Assembly (NCBI GenBank): GCA_035473255.1
Contig: DATIOK010000130.1
Span: forward strand, 13,704-77,703
DNA length: 64,000 nucleotides
Reading direction: 5' to 3'
Source of the DNA: JAICYJ01 sp035473255
Lineage (GTDB): Bacteria; Actinomycetota; Thermoleophilia; Gaiellales; JAICJC01
Part shown: piece after piece, positions 48,725 through 57,011 of the stretch
How the letters are laid out: every line of letters begins with the position of its first letter
Numbering within the stretch: the first letter of the stretch is position 1
Notes under the pieces: generated by a model
Told to the model about the DNA's origin: nothing
Database searches by the model: none
Seen by the model: the letters and a program-made list of their open reading frames with translations, nothing else
Position numbers and translations under genes: made by a program

Positions 48725-50302
48725 TCAGTCGCCCGTCGCCGCGTCCGGCAGGTCGACCGTCCGGATCGGGCCCGTGAACCAGTTCTTGGCCCACAGGTGC
48801 CACGACAGGAACGAGTAGATCGCAACCGCCCCCACGATCAGCGGGCAGTAGTTGATCAGCCCGTTGTTCCAGGCAAAGTCCGCGTTGCCGGGGACGCCTC
48901 CGGGAGCGGTGGGCAGGAAGGCGATGATGCACACCACGAACACCTCGATCACCGCTATCGGGCACATCCACTTGTACTTGTTTCCGAGTGTCCACGGCCC
49001 GGTGACGAAGGAGTCCCCCATCCTCCATCTCAGGAAGATCGGGATGGCGTAGGCGATATAAAGGCCGACCACCGTGATCGATGCCAGCGCGTAGAATGCG
49101 ATCGGCACCCTGGACGCGTTGCCGTACAGCGACGGCAGGGTCACGATCGCGCAGATCGCGGCCATGCCCAACGTTGCGTTCCGCGGCGCCCGGTTGGGAG
49201 CCACCTTCGACCAGATCTGGTGCCCGGGGACCGCGCGGTCGCGGCTGAACGCGTACATCATCCGCGAGGCGCTGGTGAGGCCGGAGCCGCCGCAGAAGAA
49301 CTGGCCGATGGTCGAGATGATCATCACGGCTTTGAACCCGGCCAGGCCCAGCGCCGTCGCGAAGATGCCGATCGACGAGCCGGCGCCGTACGGGTTGCTG
49401 GTCGAGATCACGTCGGCGTTCTTGACCGCGAACAGGAAGCACAGCAGCAGGATCCAGCCGCCGATCGCCGAGTAGAACACCGACCGCCACATGCCCTGCG
49501 CGGCCGCCTTGGCCGCGCCCGTGGTCTCCTCGGAGAGGTGGGCGGAGGCGTCGAAGCCGGTGATCGTGTACTGGGTCAGGATCACGCCCAGCGGCACCAC
49601 GTAGAGGAAGAACTTGAGGCTGCTGGTGCCTCCCGAGAAGCCGGAGTTGTTGATCCAGTGCGTGAACACGAACGAGGCGCTCTGGTGGGATGTGGGCCCG
49701 AAGATCAGGATCAGCACGATGATCGCCGCACCCACCACGTGCCAGTAGGCGGAGGTGTTGTTCCAGATCGACAGGACGTGCGCCGGGAACAGGTTGATGA
49801 ACACGTGCACGGCCAGGACGCAGAGGAAGATCAGGAAGATGTACTTGAGGTTGAACGCGTCGTAGCTGGTGTCGAACAGGCCGATCGTGTAGGACAGGAA
49901 CGAGGCGCAGGCGTAGTCGACCGATGCCACCACGCCGACCAGGCCGACCAGGTTGAACCAGCCGGTGAACCATCCCCAGCTGGGGCCGCCCAGCTTGGAC
50001 GCCCAGTAGTAGATGCCGCCTGCCGTGGGCATCGCCGAGACGACCTCGGCCATGCACAGAGCGATGATCAGAATGAAGGCGGAGACAACCGGCCACCCGA
50101 TCGAGACCATCACCGGTCCGCCGTTGTTCCAGGCCGCGAAGAAGTTCGTGAAGCAGCCTGCCAGGATCGAGATGATCGAGAAAGAGATCGCGAAGTTCGT
50201 GAAGCCGCCCCAGGAGCGTTCCAGCTCCTGCTTGTAGCCGAGCTCGGCGAGGAGCCGTTCGTCCTCGTTCAGCTGGGGGGCGCCCGGTGACGGGTCGCTC
50301 AT
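48725..50302 (-). CDS. APC-family amino acid permease
   Basis: A 525-residue membrane protein with 12 helices. The first segment ELGYKQELERSWGGFTNFAISFSIISILAGCFTNFFAAWNNGGP (residues 20-65) and MAEVVSAMPTAGGIYYWASKLGGPSWGWFTGWFNLVG are conserved in the amino acid/GABA/choline branch (BAT1- and UgA4-like) of the APC superfamily. GLTSASRMMYAFSRDRAVPGHQIWSKVAPNRAPRNA is the family's loop 8-9. It takes up amino acids or related amines by proton coupling. Codon use is less GC-extreme than neighbours. Divergent from the membrane protein upstream by about 140 bases. Confidence 0.88.
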   Translation of the reverse strand: MSDPSPGAPQLNEDERLLAELGYKQELERSWGGFTNFAISFSIISILAGCFTNFFAAWNNGGPVMVSIGWPVVSAFILIIALCMAEVVSAMPTAGGIYYWASKLGGPSWGWFTGWFNLVGLVGVVASVDYACASFLSYTIGLFDTSYDAFNLKYIFLIFLCVLAVHVFINLFPAHVLSIWNNTSAYWHVVGAAIIVLILIFGPTSHQSASFVFTHWINNSGFSGGTSSLKFFLYVVPLGVILTQYTITGFDASAHLSEETTGAAKAAAQGMWRSVFYSAIGGWILLLCFLFAVKNADVISTSNPYGAGSSIGIFATALGLAGFKAVMIISTIGQFFCGGSGLTSASRMMYAFSRDRAVPGHQIWSKVAPNRAPRNATLGMAAICAIVTLPSLYGNASRVPIAFYALASITVVGLYIAYAIPIFLRWRMGDSFVTGPWTLGNKYKWMCPIAVIEVFVVCIIAFLPTAPGGVPGNADFAWNNGLINYCPLIVGAVAIYSFLSWHLWAKNWFTGPIRTVDLPDAATGD

Positions 50303-50439
50303 GCGGATTCCTCCTGAATTGGTTGTGGCCTATACCACGAGGCCGACGAGTATACGACTCCACGCGGCCGAATTTGTGGCGCGCGCCGAAGTTTTGCGGG
50401 TGCGCAGGAGCCGACTTGCCGTCGTGGAAGTCCCCTCCT

Positions 50440-51309
50440 GTGCGGCACCAGCTCACCCCTGGCGTGCTTCGGCTGTGCGCGCTGGTCGCGCTGTTCGTGT
50501 GCTGGGGCAGCTACCTGGAGGCCCGCGGGGCCGACCTGGGGGCGCGCACGGCCGGCCTGGTCACGGTCGCCTTCTGCCTGCTGATGATCGCGGCCCACGT
50601 GGCCGGATCCCGGGCGGCGGCGCGCGACGACCCGCCGGCCGAGGTAGATCTGGCCGCCCTGCTCGGCGCGGCGCCGCTGGTGCCGGGACTGGTGCTGCTG
50701 CTGTGGCATCACGCCGGCGCCGGGGCCAGCGTGGTGTTCCTGTACAGCTTCTCCAACGACGTGGTGGCGAACGCGCTGCTGATCGGGGCCGGCGTCTACG
50801 CCGCCGCGTTCCTGCTGGCCCGCCAGCCGCGCTGGCTGCTGGCGGCCGCCCTGGCGCTGGTGCTCGGGATCGAGCTGCACCTGTCGGCGGGGTTCCAGGT
50901 GACGCTGGCCTCCCGTGGCGGCGGCGACTGGACGCGGTTCCTGGTGACGCTGGGCGCCGTCGCGCTGCTGGTGGCGGCCGGCCGGCTGCTGCGCGGTGAG
51001 GAGGAGCGAAACCTGCTGGTGGCGGCCGCCCTGCTGATGCCGCTGGCGTACTCGGCGATCCCGGTCGCGACCGGTCAGGACGGCGTACGCGCCGTTGTCG
51101 GCGCGGCGCTGCTGGTGGCGATGACCGTGGCGGTGCGGCGAGAGCTGACCGTCGGCATGGGCTTCGGGCTGCTGGTGCTGGGGGCGCTGGAGGTCAGGAC
51201 GCTTGGGTCATACGGCTCGTCGCTGGCGCCGCCGGCGCTGTTCGGCGCGGCCGGCCTGGGGCTGGCCTGGCTGTCGGTGATCGCGGCCCGGCGCCGGCAC
51301 CTGCGGTAA
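50440..51309 (+). CDS. Polytopic membrane protein of unknown function
   Basis: A 289-residue protein from GTG 50440, about ten hydrophobic helices with short polar loops, no charged catalytic pattern. Segments such as LLIGAGVYAAAFLLARQPRWLLAAALALVLGIE and LPLAYSAIPVATGQDGVRAVVGAALLVAM show repeated helix-turn-helix units. An in-frame ATG further upstream (50287) would overlap the permease start and add a Cys/Arg-rich tail, so the later start is preferred but uncertain. No family recognised. Converges with the cystathionine gamma-synthase gene. Confidence 0.6.
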   Translation: MRHQLTPGVLRLCALVALFVCWGSYLEARGADLGARTAGLVTVAFCLLMIAAHVAGSRAAARDDPPAEVDLAALLGAAPLVPGLVLLLWHHAGAGASVVFLYSFSNDVVANALLIGAGVYAAAFLLARQPRWLLAAALALVLGIELHLSAGFQVTLASRGGGDWTRFLVTLGAVALLVAAGRLLRGEEERNLLVAAALLMPLAYSAIPVATGQDGVRAVVGAALLVAMTVAVRRELTVGMGFGLLVLGALEVRTLGSYGSSLAPPALFGAAGLGLAWLSVIAARRRHLR

Positions 51310-51332
51310 CGCAGGTCAGTTGAGCCGGCAGG

Positions 51333-52460
51333 TCAGTTGAGCGCCTGCTCCAGGTCCTCGATCAGGTCGTCCGCCGACTCGATGCCGACCGACAGCCGCA
51401 CCAGGTTGGGCGGTGTCGCAAACGGCGCGTCGGCAGTCGAGGAGTGGGTCATCTGCGCGGGCGTCTCGATCAGGCTCTCGACGCCGCCCAGGCTCTCGGC
51501 CAGCGACCACACGCGCGTGCGCGCAACCGCGTCACGCGCCTGCCGCTCGTCGTCGACCAGAAACGAGATCATGCCGCCGTAGTCCCGCATCTGGCGCGCG
51601 GCGATCCCGTGGCCCGGGTGATCCTCGAGGCCGGGATAGAGCACCCGCGTGACGGCCGGGTGGCCGCCCAGGAATCCGACCACCGCCCGCGCGTTCTCGC
51701 AGTGCTGGCGCATCCGCACGGGCAGCGTCTTCAGCCCGCGCAATACCAGCCAGGAGTCGAACGGCCCGGCCACGGCGCCCAGCGAGTTCTGGAGGAACGC
51801 CAGCCGCTGGCCCAGCGCGGCATCGGACGTGGCCGCGAAGCCGGACACCAGGTCGGAGTGCCCGCCCAGGTACTTGGTCGCCGAGTGTACGACGATGTCG
51901 GCGCCCAGCTCGATCGGCCGCTGCAGGTAGGGCGAGGCGAAGGTGTTGTCCACCACCAGCAGCGCGCCGGCCGCGTGCGCCGCCTCGGCCGCCGACGCGA
52001 TGTCCACCACGTTCAGGAGCGGGTTGGTGGGCGACTCCAGCCACAGCATCTTCGCGCCGTCCAGGTGCGGCTCCAGCTCGGTGTTGCACTGGTCGGCGGA
52101 GAGGTAGGAGAAGCGCACGCCGCGCGGCTCGTAGACCTTCGAGAACAGCCGGTAGGTGCCGCCGTAGACGTCGTTCACCGACACCACCAGGTCGCCCGGC
52201 GAGACCAGGTGCATGACGGTGGTGGTCGCGGCCATGCCGCTGGCGAACGCGAAGCCGTGCTCCGCGCTCTCCAGCGAGGCCAGACAGGTCTCGAGCGCTC
52301 GGCGGGTGGGGTTCGCGGTGCGCGAGTAGTCGTAGCCGTCCTTCAGCTGCCCGACCGCCTCCTGCACGTAGGTCGAGGTCTGGTAGATCGGCACCGTCAC
52401 CGCGCCGGTGGAGGGATCCGGAGGCTGGCCGTCGTGGATGGCGCGGGTGTCGAACTGCAT
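51333..52460 (-). CDS. metB: Cystathionine gamma-synthase/lyase
   Basis: A 375-residue Cys/Met-metabolism PLP enzyme. It starts QFDTRAIHDGQPPDPSTGAVTVPIYQTSTYVQ, continues YDYSRTANPTRRALETCLASLE, GMAATTTVMHLVSPGD, VVDNTFASPYLQRPIELGADIVVHSATKYLGGHSD (PLP lysine in ATKYLGG) and RLSVGIESADDLIEDLEQAL. It condenses O-acyl-homoserine and cysteine to cystathionine, or cleaves it; the group cannot be separated by eye. Together with the beta-synthase at 53711 it makes both transsulfuration steps. The DNA after the stop is a 17-bp tandem duplication. Confidence 0.93.
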   Translation of the reverse strand: MQFDTRAIHDGQPPDPSTGAVTVPIYQTSTYVQEAVGQLKDGYDYSRTANPTRRALETCLASLESAEHGFAFASGMAATTTVMHLVSPGDLVVSVNDVYGGTYRLFSKVYEPRGVRFSYLSADQCNTELEPHLDGAKMLWLESPTNPLLNVVDIASAAEAAHAAGALLVVDNTFASPYLQRPIELGADIVVHSATKYLGGHSDLVSGFAATSDAALGQRLAFLQNSLGAVAGPFDSWLVLRGLKTLPVRMRQHCENARAVVGFLGGHPAVTRVLYPGLEDHPGHGIAARQMRDYGGMISFLVDDERQARDAVARTRVWSLAESLGGVESLIETPAQMTHSSTADAPFATPPNLVRLSVGIESADDLIEDLEQALN

Positions 52461-52484
52461 CCGCTGCCAAGGATATCGGGTTAG

Positions 52485-52531
52485 ATGGGTGATTCCACGG
52501 GATCCGCCACGCAGCTCGTGGAATCAACCAT
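52485..52531. repeat. Short palindromic element E2
   Basis: ATGGGTGATTCCACG at 52485-52499 pairs with its reverse complement at 52517-52531 with one mismatch and 17 bases between, i.e. the ends of E1 without its middle. The right arm supplies the stop codon of the YcaQ-like gene (TGA at 52524-52526 on the minus strand). Confidence 0.72.
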
Positions 52532-53714
52532 CCGCGCTGGGCGGAGCCACCAGGGGCGCCGCTTTCGCACCCAGGTCGGCGCGCTGCACCTGCTCGAGCC
52601 CGACGGTCGCCGCCAGCCGGTCCAGGGCGCGCTCGAGGCCGGCCTCGTGGCGGGCTCCCCATCGCACCCGAGGCTCGGGATAGTGGGCCAGCACGCGCAG
52701 CACGCCCGCCCGCCGGTCGCTGCGGATGTCCAGCCGGGCGACGATGCGGTCGCCCAGCAGGAACGGCAGCACGTAGTAGCCGTAGCGCCGCTGCGGCGGC
52801 GGCTTGTAGACCTCGATCAGGTGCTCGAAGCCGAGCACGCGGGCCGCGAACGGCCGGTCCCACAGCAGGTTGTCGAAGGGCGACAGCAGCACGGCGGCCG
52901 TCGCCGAGCCGGCCGGCTGCGGGCCGGTCGCGACCAGCACGGGCGCGCCGCCGTCGGCCACCTCGAGCCGCTCCAGCGCCCCGTCCGCCACCAGCGCGTC
53001 GACGTGCGGCCGGATCCGGGCGGTGCCACCGCGCAGGCGGTTGTGCTCGACCACGCCGTATTCGGTGAGCACGCCGCGGGCGCGCACCGCGCGCAGCACG
53101 AGTGCGCGCAGGAACTCGTCCTCGCTGGGTGTCGGCGCGCCCAGGATCTCGTCTGGGATCACCCGCTCGGGCAGGTCGTACAGCCGCTGGAAGCCGTTTC
53201 GGCCGGATACGACCAGGTCGCCCGCCGTCCACAGCGCGTCCAGCATCCGCCTGGCCGGCTTCCAGCCCCACATGCCGCCGCTGCGCGCTCCCTCGAAGTC
53301 CCGGGAGCCGAGCGGCCCGCGTTCGCGGATCTCCGACAGCACGTGGTCGGCCAGCTGCGGGTCGCGGTCGATCACCGGCCCGAACCAGTGATGAGAACGC
53401 CGCTCGTCCATCCGCCGCCGCCACACAGGCCAGTCGCCGATCGGAACCAGGCAGGCCTCATGCGCCCAGTACTCGAACACGCGGCCCTGCCCGAGCAGCT
53501 TCGAGACGGTGCCGCGCGGATAGCTGCCGACGCGGCCGGCCAGGGTGATCCGGTGGCTGCGCTCGACGGCGGAGATCGAGTCCAGCTGCACGCTGCCCAG
53601 CCGATCGATGGCCGCCGCCACCTCAACCGGCCGGCCCCGGCGGGTGCGTGATGCGTATCCCTGGGCTGTCACCGCGCGCCGTCGCAGCTCGGCCGTTGAG
53701 ACCGTGCGGCTCAC
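52524..53714 (-). CDS. YcaQ-type (HTH_42 superfamily) DNA glycosylase-like protein
   Basis: A 396-residue winged-helix protein. The N-terminal part ELRRRAVTAQGYASRTRRGRPVEVAAAIDRLGSVQLDSISAVERSHRITLAGRVGSY contains Gln43 and Asp45 (QLD), the QxD catalytic motif of the YcaQ/AlkX group that removes alkyl crosslinks from DNA. The tandem winged-helix end is FDNLLWDRPFAARVLGFEHLIEVYKPPPQRRYGYYVLPFLLGDRIVARLD, the diagnostic segment. Role in alkylation repair is known for the family. Ends on palindromic element E2; its start overlaps the beta-synthase stop as ATGA. Confidence 0.88.
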   Translation of the reverse strand: MSRTVSTAELRRRAVTAQGYASRTRRGRPVEVAAAIDRLGSVQLDSISAVERSHRITLAGRVGSYPRGTVSKLLGQGRVFEYWAHEACLVPIGDWPVWRRRMDERRSHHWFGPVIDRDPQLADHVLSEIRERGPLGSRDFEGARSGGMWGWKPARRMLDALWTAGDLVVSGRNGFQRLYDLPERVIPDEILGAPTPSEDEFLRALVLRAVRARGVLTEYGVVEHNRLRGGTARIRPHVDALVADGALERLEVADGGAPVLVATGPQPAGSATAAVLLSPFDNLLWDRPFAARVLGFEHLIEVYKPPPQRRYGYYVLPFLLGDRIVARLDIRSDRRAGVLRVLAHYPEPRVRWGARHEAGLERALDRLAATVGLEQVQRADLGAKAAPLVAPPSADG

Positions 53715-55108
53715 ACGCCGTTTCGTCGGTCGGCGAGGTACTCGAGCAGGTCGGAACGGGTCAGCATGCCGGCGGGCCGTCCATCCTCGACGACGACCAC
53801 GGCCGGGCTTCCGCCGGTCAGGTCGGCGAACACGCGATCCACCGACTCGGTCGCGTTGACCACGTGCAGCGGTGGCTGCATGGCTTGGGCGACGCCCTCG
53901 TTGAGGGCGTCCGGGCTCTTGAACACGCGGTCGAGCAGCCCCCGCTCCTGCAGCGATCCGACCACGTCGGCCAGCGATGCGACCGGGTCCGCGCGTACCA
54001 CTGGCAGCTGCGAGATCGAGTAGCGCTGCATCAGCTCGATCGCCTCGCCCACCTTGTGGTCGGCCTCGATCGTGACCAGGGCCGGCAGCTCGGCGTGCTC
54101 GCGGCGGGTGTGGCGCAGCACCTCAGCGACGGTGGGCGACGGCGCCTCGCGCTCCAAGAAGCCGTACTGGAGCATGTAGTTGTCGTCGTAGAACTTCGAC
54201 AGATAGGAGCGGCCGCCGTCGGGGATGATCGTGAGGATCGTGGCCTCGGGGCCGTAGTGGCGGGCCGTCTCCAGCGCCGCCCACACGGCGGTGCCTCCAG
54301 AGCCGCCCACCAGCAGCCCCTCCTGGCGAGCCATCCGCCGGGCGGTCAGGAACGAGTCGCGGTCGCTAACGGTGACGAAGTCGTCGATCAGCGTCAGGTC
54401 CATGGTCTGCGGGAAGAAGTCCTCGCCAATGCCCTCCACCATGTAGGGATGGACGTCGTTCGGTTGCGAGTAGATCGAGCCCTCCGGGTCGGCGCCGACC
54501 ACGCGCAGCTCCGGGTTCTGCTCTTTCAGGTAGCGGGCCACGCCCGACACGGTGCCGCCGGTGCCCAGCGCGATCACGACCGCATCCAGCTCGCCGCCGG
54601 TCTGCTCCCAGATCTCCGGCCCGGTGGTCTCGTAGTGGGCCTGGGGGTTGGCCGCATTCGAGTACTGGTCGGGCTTGAACCCGCCCGGTATCTCCTCGGC
54701 CAGCCGGTCGGAGACCGAGTAGTAGCTCTCCGGCGACGCCGGCTCGACCGCGGTCGGGCAGATCACCACCTCTGCGCCGTAGGCGCGCAGCAGCGAGATC
54801 TTCTCCTGGCTCATCTTGTCGGGCATCACGAAGATGCAGCGGTATCCGCGGATGGCGGCGGCGATCGCGAGGCCGACGCCGGTGTTGCCGGAGGTCGGCT
54901 CGACGATGGTGCCGCCGGGGCGCAGCTTGCCCTCGCGCTCGGCGGCCTCGATCATGCGCAGCCCGATCCGGTCCTTGACCGACCCGCCCGGGTTCAGGTA
55001 CTCGAGCTTGGCCAGCACCGTCGGCGCCAGCCCCTCGGTGATCCGCTGCAGGCGTACGACCGGCGTGTTTCCGACCAGGTCGAGCACGGTGGGATAGCTG
55101 CGCGGCAT
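53711..55108 (-). CDS. Cystathionine beta-synthase with C-terminal CBS pair
   Basis: A 465-residue protein starting MPRSYPTVLDLVGNTPVVRL. The PLP-binding fold has NPGGSVKDRIGLRM (catalytic Lys, about residue 43), PTSGNTGVGLAIAAA, GLLVGGSGGTAVW and a Gly-rich loop; the C-terminal 125 residues form two CBS repeats (DHKVGEAIELMQRYSISQLPVV and SVDRVFADLTGGSPAVVVVEDGRPAGMLTRSDL). It condenses serine (or O-acetylserine) with homocysteine or sulfide. The upstream frame of 48 residues is not translated convincingly. Operon with the YcaQ-like gene and metB on the minus strand. Confidence 0.93.
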   Translation of the reverse strand: MPRSYPTVLDLVGNTPVVRLQRITEGLAPTVLAKLEYLNPGGSVKDRIGLRMIEAAEREGKLRPGGTIVEPTSGNTGVGLAIAAAIRGYRCIFVMPDKMSQEKISLLRAYGAEVVICPTAVEPASPESYYSVSDRLAEEIPGGFKPDQYSNAANPQAHYETTGPEIWEQTGGELDAVVIALGTGGTVSGVARYLKEQNPELRVVGADPEGSIYSQPNDVHPYMVEGIGEDFFPQTMDLTLIDDFVTVSDRDSFLTARRMARQEGLLVGGSGGTAVWAALETARHYGPEATILTIIPDGGRSYLSKFYDDNYMLQYGFLEREAPSPTVAEVLRHTRREHAELPALVTIEADHKVGEAIELMQRYSISQLPVVRADPVASLADVVGSLQERGLLDRVFKSPDALNEGVAQAMQPPLHVVNATESVDRVFADLTGGSPAVVVVEDGRPAGMLTRSDLLEYLADRRNGV

Positions 55109-55170
55109 CGGCGGGACTGTAATCGGATCGGGCTCGTCGGTGTCGGCCCCGGGCAGTAGGCTGCCGCGGG

Positions 55171-55359
55171 ATGAGTGACGCCGAGGAAGCTCCAGACCGC
55201 CGTCTGCACCCGGTCGTCTACTGGCTGATCGTGCTCGCCATCGCCGTCGCATTGGGAGTGTCCGCGCCGGCCTTCTTCCTGCTCGGCTTCTGGGAGATGG
55301 CGGCGCTGGTGCTGTTCGCGACCTGGCTCGCGCCCAAGCTGACCCGCGGCCATCTGTGA
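55171..55359 (+). CDS. Small two-helix membrane protein
   Basis: A 62-residue protein MSDAEEAPDRRLHPVVYWL... with two membrane helices (about residues 14-37 and 39-54) and a short basic tail KLTRGHL. No family recognised. It overlaps the next gene as GTGA, so it is co-translated with the metal-dependent hydrolase; it may be a partner subunit. Divergent from the cystathionine beta-synthase gene with 62 bases between. Confidence 0.68.
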   Translation: MSDAEEAPDRRLHPVVYWLIVLAIAVALGVSAPAFFLLGFWEMAALVLFATWLAPKLTRGHL

Positions 55360-56087
55360 GCTGGGCGGCTCACGACCTCGAGCCATACCTGTTCCGCGCC
55401 AAGCTCGGTGCGCGCATCAGCATCGTCTGGTGCCTGATCGGCTCCTACTCGCCGGACGTGCTGACCAAGTGGGCGGTGTACGGCTTTGGGTTCTCCCACC
55501 ACGACGCGATCCTGGACGACCCTGTGCAGTTCCACCGTGGCTGGCCGGGCGCGGGGTTCACCCACACGCCGTTCTGGGGGTTGGCGGTGACTGGGGTGAT
55601 CCTGCTCCTCACCAAGAACCGCACCTGGGCGTTCTCGTACCTGATCGGCGCGATCGCCCACATCCTGTCTGACTCGCTGGACTCCGTGGGCGTGATGATG
55701 CTGTTTCCGTTTTCGACATGGCACATGTGCCTCGGACTCTGGGAGTACGTCGGCGAGGCCGGCCGTGCCAAGGATGCGGTTGCCTATTACACGTCGCTGG
55801 GCGGCGTCTGGGACGCGTTCTGGGCGCTCTGGCTGCTGCGCTACTGGCGCATGTTCACGATCACGTACTTCCGGGACGAGCTGTATCCCAGCGATCCGTT
55901 CTGGTCATGGATGCACCGCTTCACCGGTGAGATGGTGATGCTGACCGTCTATCGCACCAGCGCCTTCTTCGGCTACGCCTCGATCATCGGCTGGTACATC
56001 TGGGTGCTGGCCATCAACGACTTCCACCCGCACCTGGACTGGTCGTTCGGCGCGCCGCACTGGGCGCCGCGGCAGGGGCCGCGCTAG
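55356..56087 (+). CDS. Membrane-bound metal-dependent hydrolase (YdjM-like)
   Basis: A 243-residue membrane protein from GTG 55356. HDLEPYLFRAKLG (His near the start), SYSPDVLTKW, RGWPGAGFTHTPFWGLAV and GAIAHILSDSLDSVGVMMLFPFS are the conserved acidic-His segments of the YdjM/DUF457 family, which place a metal site at the membrane surface. The actual reaction of this family is not settled. It ends at the left arm of palindrome E3 (TAG 56085-56087 is inside the repeat). Confidence 0.8.
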   Translation: MSWAAHDLEPYLFRAKLGARISIVWCLIGSYSPDVLTKWAVYGFGFSHHDAILDDPVQFHRGWPGAGFTHTPFWGLAVTGVILLLTKNRTWAFSYLIGAIAHILSDSLDSVGVMMLFPFSTWHMCLGLWEYVGEAGRAKDAVAYYTSLGGVWDAFWALWLLRYWRMFTITYFRDELYPSDPFWSWMHRFTGEMVMLTVYRTSAFFGYASIIGWYIWVLAINDFHPHLDWSFGAPHWAPRQGPR

Positions 56088-56288
56088 ATGGTTGATCGTT
56101 ATCTCCGTGATGTCCTGGAAGGCGAGAACCGAGTCTCGCAAGGATCGAGGGAGCGTCAATATCGGGAATATTGGCGCGACCGAGGACGCCGCGAGGCGAC
56201 GGTTCGCAGCCGTAGCCACCCCTGCCCTGTCGTATCACCGACCTCTCGCAGCGGCCAGGCTCGCGGGAGATATCGATCAACCATCTAG
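56084..56288. repeat. Imperfect palindromic element E3 between two convergent genes
   Basis: CTAGATGGTTGATCG at 56084-56098 and its complement CGATCAACCATCTAG at 56274-56288 continue to 23 bp with one mismatch. The interior carries a small hairpin CAATAT/ATATTG. Its outer CTAG repeats give the TAG stops of both flanking genes. Related to E1 and E2 by the ATGGTTGAT end but with a different body. Confidence 0.75.
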
Positions 56289-56995
56289 GCGAGTCGCGCC
56301 AGCACCGCGCCCGAGCCGTCGACGGTCACGGCCGTGGGCACCACGCCGACGCCGTACTTGCGGGCCAGCTGGGGCTGGCTGCGCACGTCGACCGTGACCA
56401 CGGTGCGGCCCTCGTCGCGCAGCTCGCGCTCCAGCCGGTGGCAGTCGGAGCAGAGCGGGTGGGTGAACTGCACGACCGTGTTGGGGGCGAGCGCGTTGCC
56501 GAAGTCGGATAGCTCGATCCGCTCGATGTGGCCGTGCCCGCGCCCGAGGCCGCGAACGCGCGCCGCCAGCTTGTAGATCTGGCAGCCGGTGCAGAACCCG
56601 GTGGCCGCCGACAGCAGCGCCAGCGCCGCCACCAGCAGGCCCAGCACGGCGCCCAGCAGCGGCAGCCCGGCCAGGTAGGCGATCGCGGCCGGGGTCAGCA
56701 CGGCCACGCCCATCAGGTTCGCGAACCGCGGCGGACGCGAGTCCTCGAGCGGGCCCTCGCCGATCCGTGGCTGCAGCAGCTCGAAGTAGGCCACGCAGGC
56801 CAGGCACCAGCGGCGTCCCATCGTCAGCCCCAGCGCCAGCTGGACCGCCACCAGCGCCAGCAGCCACCACTCACCGGTGATCACGCCGGCCAGCGCGACC
56901 AGGCCGACGACGGTCTGGTTGGCCCGCGGCGCGCGGGCGTCGATCACGTCCAGGTCGCGGTAGGGGTCGGCGGTGCGGTACGAGCGGTCAGCCAT
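56285..56995 (-). CDS. DUF4395 membrane domain fused to thioredoxin-like domain
   Basis: A 236-residue protein. Residues 20-150 form the DUF4395 domain: helices ANQTVVGLVALAGVITGEW, VQLALGLTMGRRWCLACVAYF (Cys pair) and ATGFCTGCQIYKLAARVRGLG, which keep the Cys motif seen in this family. The C-terminal 75 residues form a thioredoxin fold, with TVVQFTHPLCSDCHRLEREL (CSDC as the CxxC) and GVVPTAVTVDGSG (cis-Pro). It could transfer electrons between a membrane quinone pool and a soluble redox partner. The stop is within palindrome E3. Confidence 0.82.
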   Translation of the reverse strand: MADRSYRTADPYRDLDVIDARAPRANQTVVGLVALAGVITGEWWLLALVAVQLALGLTMGRRWCLACVAYFELLQPRIGEGPLEDSRPPRFANLMGVAVLTPAAIAYLAGLPLLGAVLGLLVAALALLSAATGFCTGCQIYKLAARVRGLGRGHGHIERIELSDFGNALAPNTVVQFTHPLCSDCHRLERELRDEGRTVVTVDVRSQPQLARKYGVGVVPTAVTVDGSGAVLARLA

Positions 56996-57011
56996 AGTTT
57001 GGATCCAAAGT

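Noticed and set aside
48475..48825. Minus-strand frame of 116 codons through repeat R2
   Set aside because: Starts inside the permease gene in another frame; only the repeat part is similar to R1. Reported as a repeat observation, not as a gene.
46755..50302. Purine riboswitch upstream of adenine deaminase
   Set aside because: The upstream sequence is repeat R2, also found downstream of the gene, and it shows no purine-aptamer core.
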